The notes below the pieces were generated by a model, which was not told the DNA's origin, made no database searches, and saw only the letters and a program-made list of their open reading frames with translations. This document shows, in pieces, positions 47,957-60,276 of a stretch of 64,000 bases of DNA. The DNA comes from Rhizophagus clarus (Eukaryota; Glomeromycota; Glomeromycetes; Glomerales; Glomeraceae): the NCBI GenBank assembly GCA_015698045.1, contig BLAL01000194.1, positions 1,674,001-1,738,000 of the forward strand. Direction: 5' to 3'. Position numbers and translations under genes: made by a program. How positions within the stretch are numbered: the first letter of the stretch is position 1; every line of letters starts with the position of its first letter.

Positions 47957-48125
47957 TTTAACCTTTGAAATGGAGAGTCCAGAGCTGTTCTTCAGTGTCA
48001 AGGACCTCTAACCTTTGAAATGGAGAGTCCAGAACTGTTCTTCAGCGTCAAGAATCTTTACCCTTCGAAGTGGAGAGTTCAGGGCTGTTCTTTAACATCC
48101 AGGACCTTTAACTTTCGAAATAGAG
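47957..48125 (-). repeat. About 57-bp tandem repeat, three copies
   Basis: Copies share CTTTGAAATGGAGAGTCCAG and CTGTTCTTCAGCGTCAAG on the plus strand. They look like exon-like segments of the adjoining array without the intervening intron-like part. Confidence 0.65.
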
Positions 48126-48914
48126 TCTGGAAAGGGCTTTGGGCTCGTCCAAAACTTAGAAAAGAAGCTACAAAAAAAAATTTTTAAAATAGCTTTGCAA
48201 GACAGATCTTGCCATTTTTGTCTGTAAAACTTCGAAATTCGAAAACTTCCTAATTTCTCATTCATCCCGCACTTTAAATTATAAGTAAAAAATTTTTGTT
48301 TAAATCTGGAACTTGTAACTTTGGCATTCTGTCAAACATTGGAAAACTTGTCTTAAAGACTTCAAATCTTATAAAGAAACAGTATTTTTTATTTTTTTTT
48401 TTTAAAAAAAAATTATTCTTAAAGTCCGATTATCTGACAAGCTTCGAAGCTTAAAAAAGAATCCATTAAAAATTTATTTTTGTTTTCTTTGGTATCTTTA
48501 AACAAATTAATTTTTTTAAGGCGTTAAAAAATTATTTCTTTAAAAGTGTTAAAAAATTATTTTTTTACTTTAAAAGTGTTATAAAATTATTTCTTTAAAG
48601 TGATAGAAAAAAATTGTTTCTTTAAAAAAGTTTAAAAAATTAGTGATGTAAAGTTTATCAAAATAAATATGCAAAGTTTATCAAATTAAAGAAGAAAATT
48701 GTGAAAATCTTTAAAGATTTTTGTACAAAGTATTTTTAAAAATCTGCAATTTTGGAGATTATCACAAATTTTTCATAAAAAAATCTTTGAAAAAATAAAA
48801 AAAATAATTTCTGCAGTATTGCGCAGATTCTTAACAAAATTGCATTAAAAAAATGCGGCAATCTGCTAAAATCGCAGATCACCACAAATCTGAACTGATA
48901 TAACTTTCCCGATA

Positions 48915-49889
48915 AAGGTTAAGATTATTAAAATCTGATTATTAAAAACTGTTTAATTTTATTTTTTTTTTTGATATTGAAAATGTATATATATTTATTA
49001 AATTATATTACAATCGCTTTTATTTTATATGTAATACTTTTAGTTATAAATATCCATCTAAAAATCTGTTTAATTAAAATAAAATTAAAACATTATATAA
49101 ATTTTATATATATAAGTTAATTTAGTATTTAAAATTAGAATATAATATAAAAGTAAAAATTGAAAAAAATATTATAAATAAAAGTATTAAAAAAAATACT
49201 AAAAAAAAATTAAGAAATACACTAGAAAATTTGAAAGAAAAAATCTGTTAGTAAAAGTTTTTATTTTTTATTTTTTTTTTATTTTGCTTTTTATTCTATT
49301 TTAACTGATTAATAAAAGTATAAAAGAAAAAATACTGGTTGGATCAAATAATAATTCAAATATTAAAAATATTAAAAAATACATTAAAAAATTTAATAAT
49401 AAAAAACTGTTAATAAAACTTTTTAATTTTTTTTATTTTTTTTATTTTATTTTTATAAATTCTTTTAAAAATAAAATTTTTTTTTTTTGTTGTTAGTAAA
49501 AAGATAAAAGAAAAAATATCAGTTAAATTAAATAATAATTTAAGTATTAAAAATATTAAAAAAAAAATATTAAGAAATCTGATAATAAAAAGACTATTAG
49601 TAAAGCTTTTTAATTTTTTTATTTTATTTTTTATAAATTTTTTTTTAAAAAAAAAAAATTCTTTTTTTAGCAAGTTAATAAAAAAATAAAAGAAAAGAAA
49701 AAATTTAAAAATTTAAATTCAAATTTAAGTAGTCAAAATAATTTAAATTTAAATGTTTTAATAATCTTAAATTCTTTTATTTTAAAAAGAATAAAATATT
49801 AAAGAAATTAAAAAATGCTTTAAGAATAAATAAAAATATTGCTTATTAATTTTAATGTAAATTTATTATTTAAAATCTTGCTAATTTGC
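48915..49889. other. Very AT-rich low-complexity DNA
   Basis: Poly-A/T stretches with a loosely repeated AAAATCTGTTAGTAAAAGTT-like motif around 49230-49680. No gene. Confidence 0.4.
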
Positions 49890-51935
49890 TCCACAGATAA
49901 AATCACCTAGGTGATTTCACCTATAAATAATTTATCAAAATCAGGTGATTTCACATGTATAAAAAATTTTTAATAAATTTAATAGTACGCAAATCTTTAT
50001 TAATTAATTTTAAAATTTAATTGGCTAAAATTTATAATATTGTTTACGTAAAAATTTAATGATCGTAAGAATATTATCCGGTCAAATATATCGCTAATTT
50101 GGCAATAATTTTCTGTACAAAAAAAATAACAAAATTAACTGACTTTATTTCTTTAAATCCTGTTTATTAAAGTTAATATTTTTTATAATTATTTATCTTT
50201 AACATAACTAGTAATGATAATAATGATACAAAACTAATAATGATACAAAACTAACAATTATAATAAATACCTTTATTATTTTCTTCATCATCAAAATATG
50301 AAGTAATAATAGATGGATTTATAACAATAATTTGTTTGTATCATAAAGAGTACCGCCAGTACCTAATAAGAGAGAGAAATAATGGAAATAGAAACAAATA
50401 ATTGGAGATAACGAAAATGATAGAAGACAAAAGATATAGTAAAAAAAAAAAAGATAGTGAAAAAAAGAGGGAAAGAATGCAAAAATAAAAGGAATAGGAT
50501 CAAAAACAAAAGGAATAGGGACAAAATGAAAGGAGATAGAAATAAAAATAAAAAGATAATGGGAGGGGGCAAAAAAAAGAAAAGATGACAAGAAGGAGAT
50601 AAAAAAATGAAAGGATGACAAAAGAGAGATGAACAAAATGAAAGGATGATGATAAACGAAGAGATGATAAGAAAGGAATGAAAAAATGAAAAGATAATGA
50701 GAAGGAGAAATGAAAAGATGACAAAAATAAATGATGATAAAAATGAAACAATGATAAGAACAAAATGATGAGGATGAAATAATAATTGATGATAAGGACG
50801 AAATGATAATTGATGATGAAGACAAAACGATAATTGGTGATGAGGACAGATGAAACAATAATCAATGATAACGACAGACAAAATGATAATTGATGATAAG
50901 GACAAAATGATAATTGATGATTAAGACGAAATGATGATTGATAAGGATGAAACAACGATGAGGACAAAATGGTAATAAGGATGAAACGATCATGAAAATG
51001 AAAGGAAAAAGGAGCGATAATGAAAAAGAAGAAAGTGAATAAAAACAAAAAGAAAGGAGAATAAATTAATAAAAGATAAACCATAAAAAGAAGAAAAAAT
51101 AGTTAGTAAAAATGAAATATGAAAATGAAATTGAAAAAAAGATAAGAAAAAATGCCATACCTTGTTCGCAAAACTAAGACCTAAAAAAAACAAAAAGAGG
51201 CGAAATGATAAGGATGAAATAAATCGATGATGAGAATGAAATGATAATTAATGATGAAGATGAAATGATAATTGGTGATGAGGATGGATGAAACAATAAT
51301 TGATGATAAGGATGGACAAAATGGACAAAATGGTGATGAGGATGAAACGATCATAAGAATGAAAGAAAAAAGGAACGATAATGAAAAAGAAGAAAGTGAA
51401 TGAAAACAAAAAGAAAAGGAGAATAATTTGATGAAAAATAAACTATAAAAAGAAGAAAAAATAGTTAGTAAAAATGAAATATGAAAATGAAATTGAAAAA
51501 AAGATAAGAAAAAAATACCATACCTTGTTCGTAAAACTAAGACCCTAAAAAAAACAAAGAGAGGAAAAAAAAAAAGAAATAATATACCATCATTTAATGT
51601 AAACCTGAAAGAGATTAAAGACCTAAAAAGAAAGGAAAAATAATAAATGGAAAGGAAAATGAAAACAAAAGAAATAACAAAAAACAACATACCTTTGACA
51701 CAAAATTAAAAGAGCTTAAAAGGCCTAAAAAAGAAAAGAAAAAGGAATTAGAAATAACAAGAGAAGGAAAAAAAAACATACCTTGAAACTGGAAAATCTA
51801 GAAAAAAAAAAATAATCAATTTAAAAATTAAAAATTAATCAGGTGATATCACTTGCCGGTTAAATCACCTATATCGAAATAAATAAATTATAAAAATCAA
51901 TCAGGTGATATCACCTAAGTTATATCACTCCCAGT
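49890..51935. mobile_element. Element bordered by AGGTGATWTCACCT repeats
   Basis: 49901-49975 and 51838-51935 carry multiple copies of AGGTGATTTCACCT or AGGTGATATCACCT in subterminal position, in the order expected of inverted ends. Between them lie purine-rich (plus) tandem repeats and minus-strand microexon-like segments. Exact ends and target duplication are not resolved. Confidence 0.45.
50330..51800 (-). repeat. Homopyrimidine (minus) intron-like tracts with short exon-like segments
   Basis: On the minus strand T/C-rich tracts separate segments with splice-like ends: ATTTTCCAGTTTCAAG then GTATG (51784-51799), GCCTTTTAAGCTC to AAAG then GTATG (51693-51724), a segment at 51592-51625, and GTCTTAGTTTTGCGAACAAG then GTATGG (51163-51182), duplicated near 51527. 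A 360-bp direct duplication (about 50840-51190 and 51205-51550) repeats the unit. TTTACTAACTATTTTTTC, a branch site with tract, is followed by TATAG near 51444; the sister copy has TATGG. Confidence 0.6.
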
Positions 51936-52013
51936 TAAAACTAGTTATAATCTATTATTTAATATTATTTTTATATATAAAAAAAAGTTATATAAAAATA
52001 TAATATTACTAGA

Positions 52014-53412
52014 GTATTGCTAATCTTAACCAGAAAGAGGAGAAATTTCCTTTCTCATATCATATAATTTATGCACCACATTATTTTTTTTTTTAGAAAC
52101 TTGGTGTTAAAAAAAAAAAATATTTTTTAACTAAAATTTTTTATTTAAAATAATTTTTATATAATAAAATTTTATTTATAAACTGTTAAAATTTATGATA
52201 TAGTGTCAAAACAATTTATTAATTTAAGAGTTTATATATTTTATTGATTAAAAATGTTTATTTTTTAACAATAAGATGAATAAAAAAAGAAGAGTTACAA
52301 TAAAAAGAACAAGAAATGAAAATATAATGATATAACAGAAAAAATAAAAGAATAATTGAAAAAAATGAAAGGGTGAAAAGAAAATAAAAAGTGTAAAAAT
52401 GGAGTGAAAAGTGTAAGAAAGGAGCAAAAAGGAATGAAATGAATTAAAGAGGAACAAAAAGAAAGGGAAAAATGATGGAAAGATAAAAAGTTAAAGGAAT
52501 AATGATGAGAAGGTGAAAAGGAAGGAAAATAACAATGAGGAGATAAAAAGGAAGGAATAAAATAAAGAGGGATGAAAAAAAGGAAAAAAAGAAAAGAGAA
52601 ACAAAAAAGGAAAGGAAAAGAAAATAACCAGAAGGTAAAAAAGAAATGAAAAAAAGAAGGGCACAAAAAGATAAAACTGATAAGAAGGCAAAAAGAAAAA
52701 TAAAAAAATAAAAAGAAAGGAGAATAATAATAAGGAGATGAAAAGAAAGGAGATAATAATGAGGATGCAAAAAGAAGAAAGATAACAATGGGGAGATGAA
52801 AAAGAAGAGGAATATAGAAATAAAAAGACAAAAAAAAAAGAGAATAATAATAAGAAGACAAAAAGGAAGAGAGAAAACAATAGGAAGATGAAAAAAAAGA
52901 AAAGGGATAGAATGGAAAGATAAAAAGAAAGAGGATAATGATAGGAAGACAAAAAGGAAGAGGGAAATAATGGGAAAATAAAAAGAAAGAAGGAGACAAA
53001 AAGAGGATGAAAAGAAGAAAAAAAATAAAGAAAATGAAATACAAAAAAATAAAATATAAGGAATGAAGTGTAAAAGATAAAAAAAAAATATGAATCAACC
53101 TGTAATGCCAAATATTTCTTAGTATACCTTAATTATAAAACCAGAAGAGTCAAAGAATCTAAAAAGAGCAAAAAAGTTAGTAAAGAACTAGTTGTAAAAA
53201 ACCAACAAAAATAAAAAAAGAAAAAAAAGAACACATCTCAAATAAAAGATTTAAAGAAAAAATATATTAAATGTTCTGAAGAAAGACGTATATAGCATGT
53301 CTGCATATTTAAAAAATTGATAAACAAATAAACATGATCATATAACACATAACTATGCTATACAAGTCATAGGGAGGAGGAAATTCCTCTCTCAGTTAAG
53401 TTTAGTAATTTT
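52014..53412. mobile_element. Inverted-repeat element with homopyrimidine interior
   Basis: The left end TATTGCTAATCTTAACC with AGAAAGAGGAGAAATTTCC pairs with the right end GGAGGAAATTCCTCTCTCAG and TTAAGTTTAGTAATTTT (ending about 53412), an imperfect 40-bp inverted repeat. The interior at 52270-53080 is almost pure A/G on the plus strand. At 53155-53125 a minus-strand segment has TACTAAC, TTTTTAG, ATTCTTTGACTCTTC and GTATAC in order. Confidence 0.5.
52270..53085 (-). repeat. Homopurine/homopyrimidine tract, imperfect about 40-bp periodicity
   Basis: Plus-strand motifs such as GGAAGATGAAAAAGAA and AATAATGGGAAAATAAAAAG recur. Overlapping frames in it encode only Phe/Leu/Ser-rich strings and are not genes. 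Confidence 0.75.
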
Positions 53413-54155
53413 CATATTACTATTAATAAATAAATAAGTTAATATAAAGAAAATTTTTTTAAAATAAAAGGCTTTTATTATTAAAGCTATATTTAAAATA
53501 AAGAGAATTACTAATACATCAATTTTTTCTGTTATCAATAAAATTATTTATAATATTATTTATTTTCTACATTGATATAAGAGAAAAAAATACTTTAAGA
53601 AGAACCACTTATCTACTGAAATAAAAATCCAAAAAAAAAATATTTAAATTAAAAAAATAGTACAATATATTTAAAATATTTGTTTTAATTAACTTATAAT
53701 TTTATATAAAAATAAAAAGAGTAGATTAAAGAAACATATGGGCTGATTTGTTCACTCTGCATTAAAAAAAGTTATTAAATTGATTTTCACAGTTTTCGTT
53801 ACTCAAAATTGTTTTGTAATACCAAAAAATCATCTGATTGATGATCACTTGATTAAATAATAAGTTGAACAAAAATTTACATTTGCAAAACTTAAATTAT
53901 TAAATGTAAAAGAGACGTGAAAAAACCCATTTCTCTAATAACAAACCCATTTCTCATATATATGGAATTTTTAATATATATTATTAAAAAGTAAGTATAT
54001 TTTAATAAAATATAAAGTAAAATAAAAATTTATATAGTCTTAGTAGCTATAAATATTTATGAAAGTGTAATAAAAACATCATATAAAAGATGGTACTATA
54101 ATAGATATTTTTAAACAATAAAATAATTATTTTATGTCAGAATTTGTATTACTAT

Positions 54156-54480
54156 CTTTAAACGCAAATATATCAAGATTCACTGACCCGTTTTCTATAA
54201 TTTTAGGCTTGTTGGAAAGCCCTTGTTCTGGACTTTATAGATGAAAAAAGAGCTTGCCAATTGGATCATTAGATCCAGAGATATTTACGTTTAAAGTTGA
54301 AGTACGAATTTTTTAACATGTTTAAATGCAAATATCTTGGGATCTACTGATCTGTTTAAAAATTTAGGCTCTTTGGAAAGCCCTTGATCTGGACTATATG
54401 AGCGAAAAAAGAGCTTGCCGATTGGATCATTAGATCTGGAGATATTTACATTTAAAGTTGAGATACGAATTTTTAACATA
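54156..54480 (+). repeat. 164-bp direct duplication
   Basis: Copies at about 54156-54317 and 54321-54480 share GGAAAGCCCTTG, AAAAAAGAGCTTGCC and ATTGGATCATTAGATC. No coding content, although the composition is less AT-rich than its surroundings. Confidence 0.8.
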
Positions 54481-55316
54481 TATAGTAAATGCTAAGATTT
54501 ATATTAATTTAAAAGAAATATTTACCAAATTATAGTATAATAACATTAAATAAAATTTTTTAATACTCACCCTCAATTTACTGTATATTGTATAGTATTT
54601 TGTATAATAAAAATGTAACAAAATCAATATTTTAATTAAAAGTGGTCAAATCAGCCTATATGAATAATTAAATATTTTCAATTAATAAATAATCCTTTAA
54701 TTAAATAATTTAGATTTAAAAAATTAAAATTGATGTATAATAATAGTTATTATTACTCAAAAGATTCAAAAAATGATAAAAATAGGAAAAGTATAATAGT
54801 AATCAAAGAATTTAAATGAAAATTATCTATATTGAGTATTTTTTTCTTTTAAAATACTTTTATTTTAATTTATACAATTATTTTTAATTGATAAATTTTT
54901 AATTATGCAATTTTTTATAAAATTATATTAATAAAACATATGGGTGGATTTGACTTGACTCAGTAACTCTGAGTATTAACTATGGCAACTTAAATACTAA
55001 AATTAGGAATGTTTTTCTTAAATGGTATTTCACTTGCTAAAGTTAATTAAATGATAATTGAGATAACAGTAAAATCAGCCTATATATTAAAAGGAACTTA
55101 AATAAAAAAATATATAAAAGAATTTTTAGAAAAAATGATTATTATAAAAATAAAATTTTGGTATTTTTATTAACTTTGTGCTAAATATGTATAAATTTAT
55201 ATATTATCTAGTAATTTTATATTTTCATATAAATATATAATTTATAATTCTCATAATTAATTATCAGATTTTTTAAAAAATACATAAATACATAATTATT
55301 TATAGGGAAAATATAA

Positions 55317-56898
55317 TTAGCAACCCACCATCATGACAACCCCTTATGATCATGTGAACAAACAAAATTTTATTGGCCAGTTCATGTGATTATTTACCTA
55401 TAGGTATATGTACAAAAAACCAAGAATGTTTTACGATTTTGATAAAGGTATGTTATTATTTTCTTTGTTTTTTTTTGTTTTTTTTTGTTTTTTATATTTC
55501 ATTTTACTAATTTTTTTTTCTCTTTTTCTTCTTTTTCTTTCCTTTTATTTCTTTTCATTTTATTCTCTTTCTCTTTATTCTTTTTCATTCTATTCCTTTC
55601 TTCCTTTTCTTTTTCATTATTTCATTCTATTTTCCTTTCTTTCATTCCATTTCTCCTCCTTTTCGTTATTTCCCATTCTTTTCATTCTTTCCCCTTCCTT
55701 TTATTTTGTTTTTCCTTTCTCTTCATTTTTTTCACTCTATTTCTTCTTTCTTTTGTTCTATTTCCCCTTCTCTTCATTCTTTTTTTTTGATGAATTTTCC
55801 AATTTTGCGTTAAAGGTATATTATTATTTTCTTTGTTCTTTTGTTTTGTGCTTTTTATATTTTGGTTTACTAATTTTTTCTCTTTACCTTCTTTCATTCC
55901 CTTTTATTCCTTTTTGTTTTATTCACTTTCTCTTCATTCTTTTTTATTCTATTCCTTCTTCCTTTTTCTTTTCATTATTTCATTCTATTTTCTTTCCTTT
56001 CATTCTATTTCTCCTCTTTTTTGTTATTTTCCATTCTTTTCATTCTTTCCCCTTCCTTTTATTTCATTTTTCCTTTTTCTTTATTCTTTTCGTTCTATTT
56101 CTTTTTTCTTTTATTCTATCTCCCTCCTCTTCATTCTTTTTTTCTGATGGATTTTCCAATTTTACGTTAAAGGTAAGTTATTATTTTCTTTGTTTTTTTT
56201 TTTGTGCTTTTTATATTTTGGTTTACTAATTTTTTTCTCTTTACCTTTTTTTTATTCTCTTTTATTCCTTTTTGTTTTATTCACTTTCTCTTCATTCTTT
56301 TTCGTTCTATCCTTTCTTTCTTTTCCTTTTCATTATTTCGTTTTATTACCTTTTTTTCATTCTATTTTTCCTTTTCGTTATTATTTTCCATTCTTTTTGT
56401 TCTTTCCCCTTTCTTTTGTTTTATTTTCCCTTTCTCTTCATTCTTTTCTCTCTATTTTTTCTTTCTTTCATTCTATTTCCCTTTCTCTTTATTCTTTTCA
56501 TTTTTTTATCCTTTCTTTCATTCCATTTCCTCTTCCTCTTCGTTCTTTTTGTTTTTTTCCCCTTTTTTTTCATTATTTTATTCTATTTCCCTTCATTTTA
56601 CTCTATTTCCTCTTTCTTTTATTCTTTTTTTATCTATTTTAATTTTTTTTCCTACTTCTTATTATTTTCTTATTGTTTTTTTTATTATTTTTTGTTATTT
56701 TTTTTATTATTTTTACTGTTAGACTCATTTTTTTATTTTTTGTTTTAGCTATCAGATAAAAATAATTTTTTATTCTGAGTAAGATCAGCAATACAATTTG
56801 TAAAGAATATCAAATAAAAAATAAAATTTTTTGTTAAAAAAATTCACCAATTAGATTAAATTACATAATAGGATCACCATGATGACAGGTAACACTCT
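55317..56898. mobile_element. Inverted-repeat element with plus-strand polypyrimidine units
   Basis: The left end TAGCAACCCACCATCATGAC matches, inverted and imperfectly, the right end ATGATGACAGGTAACACTC (to about 56898). No clear target duplication. It is the only one of these elements with its intron-like units on the plus strand. Confidence 0.5.
55440..56740 (+). repeat. About 360-bp tandem units: short exon-like segment plus polypyrimidine intron-like tract
   Basis: Three units. The first is preceded by an acceptor-like TTTACCTATAG (55402), a 45-nt segment ending GATAAAG, then donor GTATGTT (55447). The next segments, TTTTCCAATTTTGCGTTAAAG and TTTTCCAATTTTACGTTAAAG read with their first bases omitted, end at 55814 and 56171 with donors GTATATT and GTAAGTT. 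Tracts contain TTTACTAATTTTTT, branch-site-like. The acceptors of the later units are degenerate (TGATG). Long Phe/Ser frames here are not genes. Confidence 0.6.
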
Positions 56899-56984
56899 TA
56901 TTTATACTATATGTAATTAGCGTAAATATTATTAGTTGATTATAAATCATACTATGATCCTATTTTTTGAATAAATTAAAAATA

Positions 56985-58018
56985 TCAAAACTGTTTTTTG
57001 TTGCATTTTTTTTGCATTTTATGAATAAAAATGCTAGAATAATTAGTTTTAAAGTTTGTTTTATATTTTTTTATATATAAAAATGCTAAAACAATCAGTT
57101 TTAGTATTTTTTTTTTGACTTATTATATATAAAAATACCAGAACTGACAGTTTTGTCATTTTTTTTATTTTATAAATGAAAATGCTAAAATAATCAGTTT
57201 TAACAGTTTTTTTAACTTTTTATATATAAAAATGCCAGAATTTAGTTTTGGTATTTTTTTAGAATTATTATATATAAAAATATCAAAACAGTTTGTTCTA
57301 GTTTTTTTTTACATTTTTTATATATAGAATTCAGTTTTGGTATTTTTTTTAAACTTATTATATATAAAATATCAGAATAGACAGTTTTAATATTTTTTTT
57401 TTTTTGATTTTTTATATAAAAAATACTAGAACAGTTTATTTTGATATTTGGTTTTTACTTTTTACATATAAAAATATCAAAACTGTTAGTTTCTGTATTT
57501 TTGTTTGTATTTTTACATATAAAATATCAGAATAGTTTTGATATTTTTTTTGATTTTTTATATAAAAAATACTAGAACAGTTTGTTCCAGCATTTTTTTT
57601 TTATTTTTTATATATAAAAATATTAGAATTCAGTCTTAGCATTTTTTTTAGACTTGTTATATTTAAAAATATTAGAATAATCAGTTTCAGTAATATTTTT
57701 TTTTTATATATAAAAAAATACTAGAATATATTATTTTAATATTTTGTTTTTACTTTTTATATATAAAAATACTAAAACAATCAGTTTTAACATTTTTTTT
57801 TTTACTTTTTATATAAAAAATATTAAAACAGTCTGTTCTACCATCTTGTTTTATTTTTTTATATATAAAAATACTAAAATTGTTAATTTAGTTCTGCATT
57901 TTTATTTGCATTTTTATATACTGTATAAAAATACCAGAATTGATAGTTTTAGTAATTTTCTATGTATTTTACATATAAGACTATCAGAACTAATAGTTTT
58001 GATTTTTTTTTTTTTTTT
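56985..58018. repeat. About 60-bp hairpin satellite array
   Basis: Some 17 units of the form TTTTTATATATAAAAATGCC, then AGAACAGTTTGTTCTAGCAT, then a T-run. The core AGAACAG-GTTCT and ATGCC/GGCAT arms are self-complementary. The same core occurs in the hAT element at 12902-13110. An open frame at 57744-58028 is a by-product. Confidence 0.8.
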
Positions 58019-58693
58019 TGCAAGGTAGTGCAATTTGTGAGTTTATTAATTATATAGTAGAGTACAGAAATATCTGTTGTATATAACTAATTTATTAAAA
58101 TTTTAAACTGGTCCCCTATCTAGAAGATTGCTCCTGTGCCCTACCATCACCTTATGAATTCACCCATATCCTTCCATAATAACTATTGAATTACATAGGA
58201 TCATTATATCATATGGCTTCAGTATATGCTTTCACTACCCTCTGAACAAAAAGAAAAAAAAGAAGTTAAATTAAATTTGTATACTTTTGTATTATTATAC
58301 ACCTTCCAGAATACCCTATTTCCTTTTCTGATAGTCTGATTTATATGTTTTTTTGCTTTGTTTTGATATTTTTTTGCATCTAATAATATTTACAATAATT
58401 ATATTTAATATAATTATTTATGTTTTATATAAATAATTATAAAATATATAAGGTGATACAAAGTTATAAATTTTGTTTTCATATTATAATTTATCTTGTT
58501 TAATCTAATCATCCAGATTTTTATTTTTAAATCCAAAAATTTTAATTAATAAAATTTAATTAACTGATCATATATATGAAATCAAAATTAAAATTCAAAA
58601 GTTGAAATATTTCAACTTGAAAGGTTAAAAATCAAAATTAAAGTCAAAATAATTAAAATTACATAATAATCATGTGAGTTTTATAATTAGGCT
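58019..58693. other. Spacer, no gene recognised
   Basis: 58085-58255 has higher complexity (CTCCTGTGCCCTACC, CTTCAGTATATGCTTTC) but no conserved frame was found. Confidence 0.3.
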
Positions 58694-59990
58694 ATTAGGA
58701 AATTTTATAATATAAAAAATTTTGCAAGTTTACAATTTTGTAAGTTTATGAATGTTTATGGTATAATATTTCAAAATATTTTGAAATAAAATATAAGTTT
58801 ACAATTTATTAGATTTATGTGATATTATGATCAAAATATTGTGTAAGTTTTTAATATTATAAGACTTATGTGATATTACGGTCAAAATATTTTAAGAATT
58901 TATGATCTTATAAACTTATGTAATATAGTCAACTTCTTTATAGTCACCTCCATTATAGTCACATTATCTTATATAGTTACCTTAATTGAGTGTCCCAAAT
59001 TTTTATATATAAAAACTATCATTTATAGTCACAAATTACCTATAATCACTATCACATCTTTTTTTAAAGATTTTATATATATGTGATTATAAAAAAATAT
59101 TCATTAAAATATAATTATTCTATGATTTAATGATCAGATTTCAATAATCTTTAGCTCATTAGGTTCATCTTATTAAAAGAAATCAGTTGGTAGTAATTTT
59201 ATAGTGATTGGATTAATATTGATAAAGTAATCCAATTTTAAATATCAAATTGGCATTCTATATATGTAAAATTCATGTAATATTAAATATTTTGACTTTA
59301 TTTTAATTATTACAGGTTCTAGTGATCAGATTTTAATGATTTAGACTTGTTAGAATCATCTCATCAAGAGGAATCTAATGATTATAAATCCATTATAATT
59401 GGAATAATATTGACAAAATTATTGTAATGTGAATATTTAACCAAAATTATTACAATTTATAATTCTGGCCAAAATTACTGATTTAATTATAAGATTTTAT
59501 TGCTTATAATCACATCTTATTATAGTCACCAAATATAGACTATCCCAAATGTATAACTATAGAAAGAGTTGACTGTATTATTATTAAAATATTTCAAGTA
59601 TTTACAGTCTTATAAATTTACATGATATTATGGTCAAAATATTTTGAGAATTTATAGTCTTGTAAATTTCTGTAATATTATGATTAAAATATTTTAAGAA
59701 TTTATAATTTTGTAAACTTACATGATATTATAGTCAAAATATTTCAAGAATTTACAGTTTTATAATTTATGTGATATTACAGTCAAAATATTTTGATTAT
59801 TTACAATCTCATAAACTTATGTAATATTACAATCAAAATATTTTAAAACTTTACAGTCTTATAAATTTACGTAATATTATGATTAAAATATTTTGAGAAT
59901 TTACAGTTTCATAAAGAACTTATATGATATTATAGTTAAAATATTTTGAGAATTTACCATCTTATAAACCTATATAATTTACAATATTAT
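58694..59990. mobile_element. Old CG-depleted relative of the 3.7-kb element (end region only)
   Basis: Begins TTAGGAAATTTTATAA and follows the left end of copies 1 and 2 (AAGTTTACAATTTTGTAAGT, ATGGTATAATATTTC, GTGATATTACGGTC) before a series of about 50-bp units like ATTTACAGTCTTATAAATTT. Almost every CG of the younger copies is TG or CA here. The Myb/SANT-like gene and right end are absent. Confidence 0.7.
58926..59575. mobile_element. 650-bp MITE with TA duplication, pogo/Fot1-like ends
   Basis: Ends TAGTCAACTTCTTTATAG and CTATAGAAAGAGTTGACTG are imperfect inverted repeats. TA precedes (58924-58925) and follows (59576-59577). Internal TATAGTCACC motifs are repeated in both orientations. 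It is inserted in the old relative of the 3.7-kb element, so it is younger than that copy. No ORF. Confidence 0.75.
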
Positions 59991-60276
59991 TAATATTATT
60001 AGTAAATCATCACTAAATCTCGCATTAATTTAATAGTATAATTTTTAATGAAAAAAAAACCAGAATAAATATCTTAATATATAAAAAAACTAAACAATTA
60101 TAAGAAACAAATAATTTTTATATCTATGTAGAAATAATATATATAAATGTAAAATTTTTTAATTTTTTTTAAGTGATAAAGTTTAGAAATATGAAAATAT
60201 TTTACAGATTTTAATTACCATATTATGCAGATTATCAAAAATTAGTATTATATGATTAAAAAATATATTTATTTAT

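Larger units (their letters stand above)
45557..48914. mobile_element. Inverted-repeat element enclosing a microexon-like array
   Basis: The left end ATCGGGAAAAATTTT and the right end AACTTTCCCGAT (ending about 48914) are short imperfect inverted repeats, with GCAGATCTG-rich subterminal DNA inside both. The left 340 bp are homologous in inverted orientation to 4803-5169, showing the end is dispersed. No target duplication is clear, so the outer limits are tentative. Confidence 0.5.

Noticed and set aside
50319-53111. Several long Phe/Leu/Ser-rich frames, up to 267 codons, on the minus strand
   Set aside because: They are translations of homopyrimidine DNA in overlapping frames, with no domain and no codon bias.
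55408-56748. Long Phe/Ser-rich frames on the plus strand, up to 273 codons
   Set aside because: Same artefact of polypyrimidine repeats; several frames are open over the same DNA.
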